From Blastopirellula sediminis (GTDB taxonomy: Bacteria; Planctomycetota; Planctomycetia; Pirellulales; Pirellulaceae): 64,000 nt of DNA. Made by a program: the position numbers and the translations under genes. The notes beneath the pieces are model-generated. The model saw only the letters and a program-made list of their open reading frames with translations. It was not told the DNA's origin and made no database searches. Location of the stretch: assembly GCF_020966755.1 (NCBI RefSeq), contig NZ_JAJKFT010000004.1:1612001-1676000 (forward strand), written 5' to 3'. This document shows positions 27,184 to 35,098 of the stretch, one piece after another (position 1 is the first letter of the stretch; each line of letters opens with the position of its first letter).

Positions 27184-28591
27184 AATCAAGAAACGGAAGA
27201 AACCCCTTTCGGTGAGCCCGCTGAAGGCGAGCCAGACCATCGGCGCTTCGATCGCCTTCTTGGGAATCGATCGTTCGATTCCCATGATGCATGGATCGCA
27301 GGGGTGCACCGCTTTCGGCAAGGTCTTTTTCGTCCGGCACTTCCGCGAGCCGATTCCGCTGCAAACGACCGCGATGGATCAGGCTAGCAGCGTGTTGGGG
27401 GCGGATGAAAACGTCATCATCGGCCTCAAGACGATTTGTGAAAAGACCAAACCCGATTTGATCGGTTTGCCGACAACCGGCCTGGCCGAAACGCAAGGGT
27501 GCGACGTGCAGCGAAACGTGGCTGAGTTTCGCGAGCGGTTTCCCGAATTCGAGAGCGTTCGGATCGTGCCGGTCAACACGCCTGACTTTACCGGTAGCTT
27601 TGAGCACGGATATGCGGCTGCGGTCAAAGCGATGATCGAAACGCTCGTCCCCGAGTCGAGCTGCGCTGGCGAAAAGCCGCAGCAAGTGAATGTGCTGGCA
27701 GGTTCGGCGCTATCGGTCGGCGACGTCGAATGGCTGGGGGAACTGATCGAGTCGTTCGGACTCGAACCGATCATTCTGCCTGATTTGTCGATGTCGCTCG
27801 ATGGGCATCTGACTGATCGAGATTATAGTCCGGTTTCGGCCGGGGGCATGCCGGTCGACAAATTCAACGAGCTGGGAAAATCGGCCGCTACGCTGGTGAT
27901 CGGCGACTCGCTCACCAAAGCGGCCGATGCCCTTCAGCAGAAGACGGGCGTTCCCAATCACTACTTCCCGCACCTGATGGGGCTGGAAATGAACGATCGC
28001 TTCATCATGGCGTTGATGGCGGTCAGCGGAAAGCCGGCGCCCAAACGTTTGGAGCGACAGCGTTCGCAGCTGCAAGATGCGATGCTCGACGCTCACTTCA
28101 CGCTTGGCCAAGCCAGAATCGCGATGGCTGGCGATCCCGATCTCTTGATCGGCTTTAGCGATTTGCTGAGCCAAATGGGTTGCGAGATCATCGCCGCGGT
28201 TGCGCCGGCGAACGCCCCAATTCTTACGAAGATCGCTACCGAATTCGTTCAGATCGGTGATTTGGAAGATCTCGAAAAGATGGCGTCTCAAAAGGATGCA
28301 CAATTGATCATTGGGAATTCCCATGCGGTGGCGACGGCTGAGCGATTGAAGCTGCCGTTGATCCGGGCTGGTTTCCCGCAATACGACCTGCTGGGCGGTT
28401 ACGGACGCTGCTGGAGCGGATATCAAGCGACACGACAGGCGCTATTCGACTTTTCAAATGCAATCACGCTCCATCGCGAGCATTTGATTCAACCCTATCA
28501 CTCCATTTACTCCCAAAAGCGTTCCCCCCATGCACAGGAGCGAAACCATGACGATCAAGAGACATATCAAGCTGATCAACTCCGAATCTGA
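27176..28591 (+). CDS. nifN: NifN, FeMo-cofactor scaffold beta-like chain
   Basis: The 471-residue NifK-like protein begins [24 protein letters not shown] and has [37 protein letters not shown] and the late block [24 protein letters not shown]. It pairs with NifE. Its last 15 or so codons, encoding a His/Gln/Asp-rich tail, run over the ribosome site and first codons of nifX, a 44-base overlap. The tail beyond the normal NifN core may therefore be a recent read-through extension. Confidence 0.95.
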   Translation: MAEIKKRKKPLSVSPLKASQTIGASIAFLGIDRSIPMMHGSQGCTAFGKVFFVRHFREPIPLQTTAMDQASSVLGADENVIIGLKTICEKTKPDLIGLPTTGLAETQGCDVQRNVAEFRERFPEFESVRIVPVNTPDFTGSFEHGYAAAVKAMIETLVPESSCAGEKPQQVNVLAGSALSVGDVEWLGELIESFGLEPIILPDLSMSLDGHLTDRDYSPVSAGGMPVDKFNELGKSAATLVIGDSLTKAADALQQKTGVPNHYFPHLMGLEMNDRFIMALMAVSGKPAPKRLERQRSQLQDAMLDAHFTLGQARIAMAGDPDLLIGFSDLLSQMGCEIIAAVAPANAPILTKIATEFVQIGDLEDLEKMASQKDAQLIIGNSHAVATAERLKLPLIRAGFPQYDLLGGYGRCWSGYQATRQALFDFSNAITLHREHLIQPYHSIYSQKRSPHAQERNHDDQETYQADQLRI

Positions 28592-29045
28592 TAGCTGGCA
28601 GGAGACCGAGATGGAAATTCCCGCACTGCGCGTCGCGCTCGCTTCTTCCGATGGCGTCCATGTCGACGAGCACTTCGGCTCGGCGAGCCAATTGGTGATC
28701 TATCGCGTCGATGGAAGCTCTGCGCAGTTGATCAGCGTTGCGTCGTTCAGCGACATGAAGCAAGACGGGAACGAAAACAAACTCACCGAAAAGTTCACGG
28801 CGCTGGAGGGAACCCATGCGGTATTCGCTCTGGCGGTGGGCGCGTCGGCCGTTCGACAACTAGTCGCCCTGGGAACGCAACCGATCAAGCTCGGGGAAAA
28901 GGCGGACGTCAACGAAGTGCTGTACTATCTGCGCGAAGAGATTCGTAACGGTCAAACCCCCTGGATCAACAAGGCGCTGAATCCGCCCATCAAGTCGTCG
29001 GAGGAACGTCTCGAAGCGTTGCTCGGCGAGTCGTGGGACGAATAG
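28548..29045 (+). CDS. nifX: NifX, NifB-co/VK-cluster carrier
   Basis: The 165-residue protein starts at the ATG behind AGGAG. After a short basic N terminus it has the NifX/dinitrogenase-cofactor fold: [28 protein letters not shown] and later [31 protein letters not shown]. NifX carries NifB-co and the FeMo-co precursor between NifB and NifEN. It follows nifEN, as is usual. The N-terminal 20 residues are longer than in many NifX proteins. Confidence 0.92.
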   Translation: MTIKRHIKLINSESDSWQETEMEIPALRVALASSDGVHVDEHFGSASQLVIYRVDGSSAQLISVASFSDMKQDGNENKLTEKFTALEGTHAVFALAVGASAVRQLVALGTQPIKLGEKADVNEVLYYLREEIRNGQTPWINKALNPPIKSSEERLEALLGESWDE

Positions 29046-29134
29046 CCGAACGATTCGGAAATTGCGACTCAACTGATTTCCATATTCACGCTTATCGCCC
29101 CGGTAAGGTTATCTGGCTGAAAGGAGCCAACACG

Positions 29135-29596
29135 ATGAGTGAAACGACCACCGTCTCCGACTACGTCGAAACCCCGTTTACTGCCGAATTGCTGAAGCAG
29201 ATGCGGGCCCTCGACACCTACGACGCGCATGCCGACAAGACGCCTGCCGAAACGTTGGATCCGTACATCATGACGAAAGAACGGAAACGCGAGATTCCGA
29301 TCGTCGGCGATCCGGATGAAATCACGATGGCCCGCGTCGCCGCCTACTACAACGCCTTGGCGACCTCGATTGAGCTCCGCTGCGGCCTGATGGCGGTGCC
29401 GATGATCAAACTGACGCATGAAGGTTTCGGCCGCGCGTTGATCTCGGTCGGCAAATTGATCGTGCTCGACAAGACGCTGCGGGATGTCCATCGCTTCGGC
29501 TTCCCGACCTTTGAGAAATTGAATGATCAGGCCGAGACGCTGATCGCGGGCGCATTGGCCATGATTGAGAAGTTCAACGAAGTCGCTAAGTCGTAG
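29135..29596 (+). CDS. NifX-associated protein (DUF269)
   Basis: From the ATG at 29135 (AAGGAG upstream) the protein has 153 residues. It matches the NifX-associated DUF269 family: FTAELLKQMRALDTYDAH, KREIPIVGDPDEITMARVAAYYNALA and LISVGKLIVLDKTLRDVHRFGFPT. The family follows nifX in most diazotrophs; its biochemical role is not settled. It is the last gene before a good terminator, so the nifHDK-EN-X unit probably ends here. Confidence 0.93.
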   Translation: MSETTTVSDYVETPFTAELLKQMRALDTYDAHADKTPAETLDPYIMTKERKREIPIVGDPDEITMARVAAYYNALATSIELRCGLMAVPMIKLTHEGFGRALISVGKLIVLDKTLRDVHRFGFPTFEKLNDQAETLIAGALAMIEKFNEVAKS

Positions 29597-29630
29597 CGGA
29601 ACTTCTCTTCAGATCGAGCTTACCACCATA

Positions 29631-29681
29631 GCGGGGCGCAGTGGGTTGCACTTCAGGGCAACTCATTGGGGCCCGCTTTTT
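29631..29681 (+). terminator. Rho-independent terminator after the nifHDK...X operon
   Basis: GCGGG pairs with CCCGC at the base, and an inner stem pairs AGTGGGTTGC with GCAACTCATT through two G-U pairs, with an internal loop between. Five T residues follow. It separates the structural operon from the next sigma54 unit. Confidence 0.78.
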
Positions 29682-29736
29682 CGTGCGCTGTCGGATTGTC
29701 CGCGGAACCGCCTGTTTTCCGCTTCAATGCGAGTTT

Positions 29737-29752
29737 TGTCGCAGAACTCACA
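29737..29752. promoter_or_regulatory. NifA upstream activating site for the DUF683-fdxB-hesA unit
   Basis: TGTCGCAGAACTCACA is a perfect TGT-N10-ACA site just past the terminator. It is about 237 bp upstream of the -24 element at 29989, farther than at the other promoters but within reach with DNA bending. Confidence 0.65.
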
Positions 29753-29986
29753 AGGAATTTGTCGCGAAGGCGACGCATATTCGATGGGGAACGAGAACGT
29801 TGCCATGCTGTGTTACCAGCGATCGAATTCCCGATGAATTCGGCATCTGTTTCAGGGAAACTGAAGCGACGGCAGGCTTTGAATAAGGGGGATTCCTACG
29901 ACATTGGACCTCTTCGGACATCGGCGCCATTGAATAGTGCGATTGAGGCACGCGAAGGTGAGCAAAAGAAAAAGATTTCTGGAAGA

Positions 29987-30003
29987 GTGGCGCGTCATTT
30001 GCC
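29987..30003 (+). promoter_or_regulatory. sigma54 promoter of the DUF683-fdxB-hesA unit
   Basis: GTGGCGCGTCATTTGCC differs from TGGCAC-N5-TTGC by one base and keeps GG-N10-GC spacing. The leader to the DUF683 start would be about 45 bases. The rest of the 460-base gap (29597-30059) shows no gene. Confidence 0.72.
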
Positions 30004-30059
30004 TATCGTCAGATGCCTTTCACCCCAAAAAGCAAAACTCAAGCAAAAGGAACCGCACG

Positions 30060-30287
30060 ATGTCGCTGACTCCGGAAGAACTGAAGGCCCTGCAAAAAGA
30101 GGTCAATAAGAAGAAGCGGATCGCGAGCGAATGGGCGGGGCAGATGCACGACCTGGCCGAAGAACGCCTGCCTGACGGTTTCGACGAGATCCACACGATC
30201 GCCCAGTCGACCTACGAGGCGTGCGTCGCTTGGAAAGAAGCGGCCGACAAATTGCAAGCGGCGGAAAGCGAGGCGGTTTCGTCATGA
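30060..30287 (+). CDS. DUF683 / CCE_0567-family nif-associated protein
   Basis: The 75-residue helical protein reads SLTPEELKALQKEVNKKKRIASEW and then GQMHDLAEERLPDGFDEI, matching the small DUF683 family that follows nifX and DUF269 genes in many nif clusters. The His and acidic residues of the second helix match the metal-binding idea for this family. Its stop overlaps the fdxB start by four bases. Function is not established. Confidence 0.88.
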   Translation: MSLTPEELKALQKEVNKKKRIASEWAGQMHDLAEERLPDGFDEIHTIAQSTYEACVAWKEAADKLQAAESEAVSS

Positions 30288-30580
30288 GCGCCGCCGGAAT
30301 CGTTGGACGAACTCGCGGCGGCTCGGAATGGGTCCCGCAGTTCATCCAAAGCTTGAACGCCTCGACGTGCATTGGCTGCGGCAGGTGCTACAAAGTCTGC
30401 CCGCGGAACGTCTTTGAGCTGGCCAGTCGGGAAGACCTGCTCGATGACGACGATGATGAAGATGAGTTCGACACCGACAACTCGATGGTGATGATCATCC
30501 AGGACGCGATGGATTGCATCGGATGTCAAGCGTGCTCCAAGGTGTGTCCGAAGGATTGCCACACGCACGCGGCGGCGTAG
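30284..30580 (+). CDS. fdxB: FdxB, nif-specific ferredoxin III
   Basis: The 98-residue protein starts at the ATG that overlaps the DUF683 stop. It has two classical C-x2-C-x2-C-x3-C motifs, CIGCGRCYKVCP and CIGCQACSKVCP, separated by about 45 residues including a run of Asp/Glu (LLDDDDDEDEFD). This spacing is typical of nif-specific ferredoxin III. It should carry electrons for nitrogenase or FeMo-co assembly. The acidic insert is unusually long. Confidence 0.92.
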   Translation: MSAAGIVGRTRGGSEWVPQFIQSLNASTCIGCGRCYKVCPRNVFELASREDLLDDDDDEDEFDTDNSMVMIIQDAMDCIGCQACSKVCPKDCHTHAAA

Positions 30581-30621
30581 CCAATTCCAATTTTAAATCC
30601 GCAGGGGAGGGGGCGATTCTG

Positions 30622-30777
30622 ATGTGCGTTAAAGGGAAGAACCGAAACGGCAAAGTCAAAGGACAGCTAGTCTTCGTCTGCAAAAAGTGCGGCCAGGTGA
30701 GCGATAACCCGCTCGACTTGTGCAAGGCCAAGCAAGCGGACGGCTTCTTCGACAAAAAAGGGAAGGGAAAGAAGTGA
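30622..30777 (+). CDS. small Cys- and Lys-rich protein (zinc-ribbon-like)
   Basis: This 51-residue protein has a strong AGGGGAGGGGG site before its ATG. It holds CVKGKNRNGK at the N terminus, a knuckle VCKKCGQVS and a later Cys in DLCKAKQ, which could bind one zinc or iron. The C terminus is very basic (FFDKKGKGKK). I do not recognise a family. It sits between fdxB and hesA in the second NifA-dependent unit. Confidence 0.68.
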   Translation: MCVKGKNRNGKVKGQLVFVCKKCGQVSDNPLDLCKAKQADGFFDKKGKGKK

Positions 30778-30828
30778 CCGGAACGAATCGAATCTCCGCG
30801 CTTGCCGCGTGAATCGATTCCGTTCCGG
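30778..30828 (+). other. stem-loop between the small Cys protein and hesA
   Basis: CCGGAACGAATCGA pairs with TCGATTCCGTTCCGG with one bulged base, giving a stem of about 14 bp. No T-run follows. It may split or stabilise the mRNA rather than end it. Confidence 0.6.
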
Positions 30829-30848
30829 CGCTTCTCCTTGGCAATAAC

Positions 30849-31634
30849 ATGCTAACGCCAACCAAAAGAACGCCTCTGACCGCAGAAGAGCTCGCAACCT
30901 ACGAGTGGCAGATGTGGTCCGAGGGGGTTGGCGTAGCGGGACAAGAGAAGCTGAAAAACGCGTCGGTGCTGATCTCGCGAACCGGCGGGATCGGCAGCGT
31001 CGTCGCCTACGAGCTGGCAGCGGCCGGTGTAGGCAAGTTGGTGATTATCCACGGCGGGGTCGTAAGGCCGACCGACCTGAATCGACAGCTGTTGATGACG
31101 CATGATTCGATCGGGCGACCGAGAATCGAAACGGTCCGAGCCAGATTGCTGGAGCTGAATCCACGCCTGGAGATCGTTAGCCTTGGCGAACATGCCAGCG
31201 CCGAAAATGTGCTTCCCCTTGCCGAGCAGGAAAATGTGGACGTCGTCGTAGACTGCGCGCCGATGTTCGCGGAACGCTTCGCGCTAGCGGACGCGTCACT
31301 AAAGCTGCAAAAGCCGATGGTGGAGTGCGGTATGTACGACATGGAAGCGCAGCTGACGACGCTGATTCCCGGTGAAACTCCTTGTCTCCGTTGTCTCTTT
31401 CCGGAGACGCCGCCAACCTGGAAGCGGGAATTTCCCGTCTTTGGCGCCGTCGCCGGCAGCGTCGGCGCGATGGCGGCGACCGAAGTGATCAAGCTGATCA
31501 CCGGAGTCGGTCAGCCCTTGGCGGGGCGTTGGATGCATTTCGAATTCCGCGAGATGCGCTTTCGGACGCTGAAGATCGACCGCCGCGATGATTGCCCCTA
31601 TTGCAGCCCGTTAAATCCCAATTCCCATCCTTAG
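30849..31634 (+). CDS. hesA: HesA-like E1/ThiF-family protein
   Basis: The 261-residue protein has the ThiF/MoeB fold: a nucleotide loop SRTGGIGSVVAYELAAAGVG (MoeB has GAGGLGS here), RPTDLNRQLL as the Arg/Asn contact, and structural Zn cysteines CLRC and CPYC. The Cys that MoeB keeps before VFGVLPG is replaced (REFPVFGAVAG), so thioester transfer through it is unlikely. HesA genes lie in nif clusters of cyanobacteria and others. It may adenylate the MoaD-like protein encoded next, or act in Mo or sulfur delivery to FeMo-co. Confidence 0.85.
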   Translation: MLTPTKRTPLTAEELATYEWQMWSEGVGVAGQEKLKNASVLISRTGGIGSVVAYELAAAGVGKLVIIHGGVVRPTDLNRQLLMTHDSIGRPRIETVRARLLELNPRLEIVSLGEHASAENVLPLAEQENVDVVVDCAPMFAERFALADASLKLQKPMVECGMYDMEAQLTTLIPGETPCLRCLFPETPPTWKREFPVFGAVAGSVGAMAATEVIKLITGVGQPLAGRWMHFEFREMRFRTLKIDRRDDCPYCSPLNPNSHP

Positions 31635-31652
31635 AGTTCTGGCGATCACACC

Positions 31653-31922
31653 ATGCAAATCATCATTCCTACGTCGCTTCGTACCTGTGCCGAAGGGGCC
31701 AGCGAGATCGATCTTGAGGCGACGAGCGTCGCCGAAGCTCTGGAAAAGGCGTTCGGGCAATACCCGGACTTGTGCGAGGCGTTGATGGATGAACAAGGTG
31801 CGCTGCGAAGCCACATCAATCTGTTCGTCAACGATCGCAACATCCGCAATCTCGAAGGAAGCGAAACCAAGTTAGCTGCCAACGACGAGCTGCTTATCTT
31901 AGGGGCCTTGGCCGGAGGTTAA
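31653..31922 (+). CDS. MoaD/ThiS-like ubiquitin-fold sulfur carrier
   Basis: The 89-residue protein is a beta-grasp protein: MQIIIPTSLRTCAEGASEIDLEA, VNDRNIRNLEGSETKLAANDELLILGALAGG. It ends in the Gly-Gly that E1-like enzymes adenylate and convert to a thiocarboxylate. It lies between two E1-like genes (hesA and moeB) and 7 bases before moeB. It may donate sulfur for molybdopterin, a thionucleotide, or a nif-specific step; its nif location favours the last but does not prove it. Confidence 0.87.
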   Translation: MQIIIPTSLRTCAEGASEIDLEATSVAEALEKAFGQYPDLCEALMDEQGALRSHINLFVNDRNIRNLEGSETKLAANDELLILGALAGG

Positions 31923-31929
31923 ACGGAAA

Positions 31930-33072
31930 ATGAATACGACGTTTGATCGCGAGGAACTCCAGCGCTATAGTCGACAGATCACCTTGCCTCCGGTCGGCGT
32001 CGCCGGTCAAGAGAAGCTGAAGGCCGCTTCGGTGTTGGTGATTGGCGCCGGTGGGCTAGGCTCTCCTGCCGCGATGTATCTGGCTGCGGCCGGAGTAGGG
32101 CGTCTGGGAATCGTCGATGCCGACGAAGTCGATCTTTCCAACCTGCATCGCCAAATCATTCACTCCTCGCAGCGAGTCGGAAAAAGCAAAGTCGATTCGG
32201 CTGCGGCGACGTTAGGTGCGATCAACCCGCATGTGCAAATTGAGCCGCATCCGGTAAGGCTCACCGCGGAAAATGCTCGCGAATTGATCACGCCGTATGA
32301 CGTTGTTCTCGATGGTACGGACAATTTCGCCACGCGATACCTGGTGAATGACGCCTGCGTCTTGCTGGGGAAGCCGAACTGCTACGGCTCGATCCTCAAA
32401 TTTGAAGGTCAGGCCGCCGTCTTTGGATTGGCTGGCGGACCTTGCTATCGCTGCTTATATCCGACGCCTCCGCAGGCCGGGTTCGTCCCGAACTGTGCGG
32501 AAGCCGGCGTCTTTGGCGTTTTGCCAGGGGTGATCGGCACGATTCAAGCGACCGAGGCGATCAAATTGATTCTGGGCATCGGCGAGCCGCTCTCTGGCCG
32601 GCTGCTTACGTATGACGCGTTGAAGATGCGGTTTCGCCAACTGCAGATCGTGCGCGACTCCTATTGTCCAGTCTGTGGAGACGACCCTACGATTCGGACG
32701 CTGGAAGAGGTTGCCGGCGCTTGCTCCGCGACGCCGGCTTCTGCAACGATCAGCGCGGCATCGCAAAGTCCGTGGGACGTTTCGGTCGATGACTTGAAGC
32801 GACGGATCGATTCTGGCGACGCGATTACGATCCTAGACGTCCGGGAGCCTGCGGAATTTGAGATTTGCAACATCGGCGGAACGCTGATTCCGATGAGCGT
32901 CTTGCCGGCGCGGTTCCGCAAGCTCGATCGATCTGCGACCTATATCGTCCACTGTAAGTCAGGCATGCGAAGTTCGACGGCCGTTCAGCTGTTGCGCGAC
33001 TTTGGCTTTGAGAGCGTATACAACCTCAACGGCGGAATCGACGCCTGGTTGCAGAAGTTCGGTCGCGCCTAG
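31930..33072 (+). CDS. moeB: MoeB/ThiF-type E1 enzyme with C-terminal rhodanese domain
   Basis: The 380-residue protein has an adenylating domain at about 1-250 (VLVIGAGGLGSPAAMYLAAAGVG, DLSNLHRQIIHSS, Zn cysteines CYRC and CPVC, catalytic-region Cys in PNCAEAGVFGVLPG) and a rhodanese domain at about 280-380 with active-site loop HCKSGMRSS. It should activate the Gly-Gly end of the MoaD-like protein and load it with sulfur in one polypeptide. It is the last gene of its unit and converges with the iscA-type gene. Confidence 0.9.
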   Translation: MNTTFDREELQRYSRQITLPPVGVAGQEKLKAASVLVIGAGGLGSPAAMYLAAAGVGRLGIVDADEVDLSNLHRQIIHSSQRVGKSKVDSAAATLGAINPHVQIEPHPVRLTAENARELITPYDVVLDGTDNFATRYLVNDACVLLGKPNCYGSILKFEGQAAVFGLAGGPCYRCLYPTPPQAGFVPNCAEAGVFGVLPGVIGTIQATEAIKLILGIGEPLSGRLLTYDALKMRFRQLQIVRDSYCPVCGDDPTIRTLEEVAGACSATPASATISAASQSPWDVSVDDLKRRIDSGDAITILDVREPAEFEICNIGGTLIPMSVLPARFRKLDRSATYIVHCKSGMRSSTAVQLLRDFGFESVYNLNGGIDAWLQKFGRA

Positions 33073-33114
33073 TTGCGACCGAGTTTGCGAATCGAAGAAG
33101 TCGTATTCGCGTCT

Positions 33115-33146
33115 CGATTCGGCGATCCTAACGCATCGCCGAATCG
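33115..33146. terminator. bidirectional stem-loop between moeB and the iscA-type gene
   Basis: CGATTCGGCGAT and ATCGCCGAATCG form a perfect 12-bp stem with an 8-base loop, followed by TTT on the plus strand. It lies between two converging operons and probably ends both. Confidence 0.72.
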
Positions 33147-33173
33147 TTTGCCGGCGGCCCAGCAGGCCGCGTC

Positions 33174-33497
33174 TTAGACCTGGAACGAAGAGCCGCAGCC
33201 GCAGCTCGACTTGGCGTTCGGGTTCTCGAACTTGAAACCGCTGTCGGTCAGCGTTTCAAAGAAGTCGACGGTGACGCCGTTCAGGTACGGAGCGCTCGCC
33301 GGATCGACGTAGATCTTGACGTTGCCGGAGCTGGTCTCCAGATCGCCTTCGTCCGGTTCATTCACGAGCGCGATCTTGTATTCAAAGCCGCTGCAGCCGC
33401 CGGAAGCGACCGCCATTCGCAACGCCGTGACCGGTTCCGAAGCGTGTTTGATGAAACGTTCGGCCGCTTTTTCCGCACTGGGGGTAAGGGTAATCAT
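33174..33497 (-). CDS. IscA/HesB-type iron-sulfur assembly protein
   Basis: The 107-residue A-type carrier has the three conserved cysteines in GGCSGFEY and SSCGCGSS. AGGAG precedes the ATG. Such proteins carry [4Fe-4S] clusters from NifU to targets; nif-specific copies (NifIscA) are common. It is the last gene of the nifU operon, next to the second NafY-like gene. Confidence 0.92.
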   Translation of the reverse strand: MITLTPSAEKAAERFIKHASEPVTALRMAVASGGCSGFEYKIALVNEPDEGDLETSSGNVKIYVDPASAPYLNGVTVDFFETLTDSGFKFENPNAKSSCGCGSSFQV

Positions 33498-33583
33498 GCT
33501 AAAGGCTCCTGGTTTGTAAAGTTACCGCTGGAAGGATTGAGGAATCAACTTGAATTGACGTTGAGCTGTTCGCTCGAGCCGGA

Positions 33584-34330
33584 CTATTCGTCTGACGCAG
33601 CGCCGAACTTGGTTCGCTGTTCGGCCGGAATGTTCAGAATCTTGGCCAGCCACGGGGGCGGATTGTTTTTCATCTTTTCCTGCAGTTGCACCAAGGTCGC
33701 AGTCACATCGGGACGATCTTCGACTTTCATCGGATAGATCCCGCGATTGATCACCTTGGCCGCTGCCGGGCCGCCGATCGCGGCGACATACAGGACGTGG
33801 CAGTCTTTGATCAGGTCGGCTCGGTCGGCGGAAGGATCGTCCGAGTCGACCGCTTCGCCGGTAGTGCGATAGTCTCGCAACCGAAATTCTTCTTTGTTGA
33901 CTTCGTAGACGTAGTAGCGAGGGCAACCGCCGAAGTGTTCATCGATGGTGGACCCGTCCGACGTCGCGATCGCCACGCGAATCGCTTGCGGCAGATCCTC
34001 AGCGGCCGGCGAAGGAAGCATTTCCTCTTCTTCCGCGGATAGGCCCCAAAGAATGCGAACCGCTTCTTTGAGCGACTCCAGGCTCGGCAGCGCTCGCGTC
34101 GCTGAAGTCGCGTTGTAGTCCGCTTCGGGCGCATCTTGGTCGACGCCGCCGGCGATCGTGTTTTTCAACCCGGTGACGGTGATCGTCGCCAGTTTCGCCT
34201 CGGTGAGGGGGGCTTCGACCATGTCGAGCAACAGGTCGACCAGTTCTCGCGCCTCAATTTGTTTCAGCGTACGCGCCGCCAGTGCGACTCGCAGGGCGAC
34301 CTCTCGCGATAGTGCGGTTTCGGTGGTCAT
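33584..34330 (-). CDS. second NafY/NifY-like protein
   Basis: From the ATG at 34330 the protein has 248 residues and the same two-part design as the copy at 24666-25403: an N-terminal helical domain (LSREVALRVALAARTLKQIEA through LKEAVRILWGLSAEEE) and a C-terminal NifX-like domain (IRVAIATSDGSTIDEHFGGCPRYYVYEV). The C-terminal NPPPWLAK segment is shared by both. The paralogues differ in the linker. One may serve NifDK and the other NifEN or cofactor storage; this is a guess. Confidence 0.85.
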   Translation of the reverse strand: MTTETALSREVALRVALAARTLKQIEARELVDLLLDMVEAPLTEAKLATITVTGLKNTIAGGVDQDAPEADYNATSATRALPSLESLKEAVRILWGLSAEEEEMLPSPAAEDLPQAIRVAIATSDGSTIDEHFGGCPRYYVYEVNKEEFRLRDYRTTGEAVDSDDPSADRADLIKDCHVLYVAAIGGPAAAKVINRGIYPMKVEDRPDVTATLVQLQEKMKNNPPPWLAKILNIPAEQRTKFGAASDE

Positions 34331-34367
34331 GGTTTTTTCGCTTTCTCGTTCAGTTACCAAAGTGCGA

Positions 34368-35081
34368 TTAGGTAAAGTTTGCGATCCGGACGGTCGACTC
34401 GCGGATTCCGGGTTTCAGTTCGCCGTCAAATTGGGAGCGGCGGACAACGTCGATGATCTTTCCCCCGCTCATGTGGACGACGACGTCGGCCAGAGCGTTG
34501 ATGTCTTCCTCGTGATGACTCACTTGCACCACCGTGCAGTTGGTTTCCAGTTGCAGGTCGAGGATCAACTGCCGCATCGAATGACGCGTCGGGGGATCGA
34601 GGGCGCTGAACGGCTCGTCTAGCAGCAGGAAGTCCGGCGCCGTTGCTATCGCACGGCCAATGGCAACCCGCTTCCGTTCTCCGCCGCTTAACCCAAAGGG
34701 GCGGCGATGAAGCAGGTGTTGAATCTCAAGTCGAGCCGCGAGAAATTCGACGATTCGCTCTTGCTCTTGTCGGCGAACCTTGCGGGCATGAAGTCCAAAC
34801 GCCAGGTTCTGCCGAACCGTCATTGACTCGAAGAGGACGGAGTCTTGCGGAACGTAACCTATGTCGCGATCGGCTGGTCGCATCGTGGTGACGTCGACGC
34901 CCCCCAAGACGATTCGTCCTTTTCGCTGCTTGCGCAAGCCAGCCAACGTTTCAACGAGGGTCGTTTTGCCGCTACCGGTCGGCCCGCAAACGATCACGTA
35001 GGCAGGCTGTTCGATCTGGAAGTCGATCGGTCCTACCCGCATATCGCCCGCTTGAATTTCGACGCCCTGCAATTGAATCAT
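34368..35081 (-). CDS. modC: ModC-like molybdate ABC transporter ATPase
   Basis: The 237-residue protein is an ABC ATPase: Walker A CGPTGSGKTTLVE, Q-loop YVPQDS, signature LSGGERKR, Walker B FLLLDEPFSALD and a switch His in QVSHHEED. It lacks the C-terminal MOP domain of classical ModC. The ATG at 35081 follows modB by 17 bases; the longer open frame upstream is antisense to modB and rejected. It should power molybdate uptake for FeMo-co. Confidence 0.85.
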   Translation of the reverse strand: MIQLQGVEIQAGDMRVGPIDFQIEQPAYVIVCGPTGSGKTTLVETLAGLRKQRKGRIVLGGVDVTTMRPADRDIGYVPQDSVLFESMTVRQNLAFGLHARKVRRQEQERIVEFLAARLEIQHLLHRRPFGLSGGERKRVAIGRAIATAPDFLLLDEPFSALDPPTRHSMRQLILDLQLETNCTVVQVSHHEEDINALADVVVHMSGGKIIDVVRRSQFDGELKPGIRESTVRIANFT

Positions 35082-35098
35082 GGTACGATCTCGACTTT

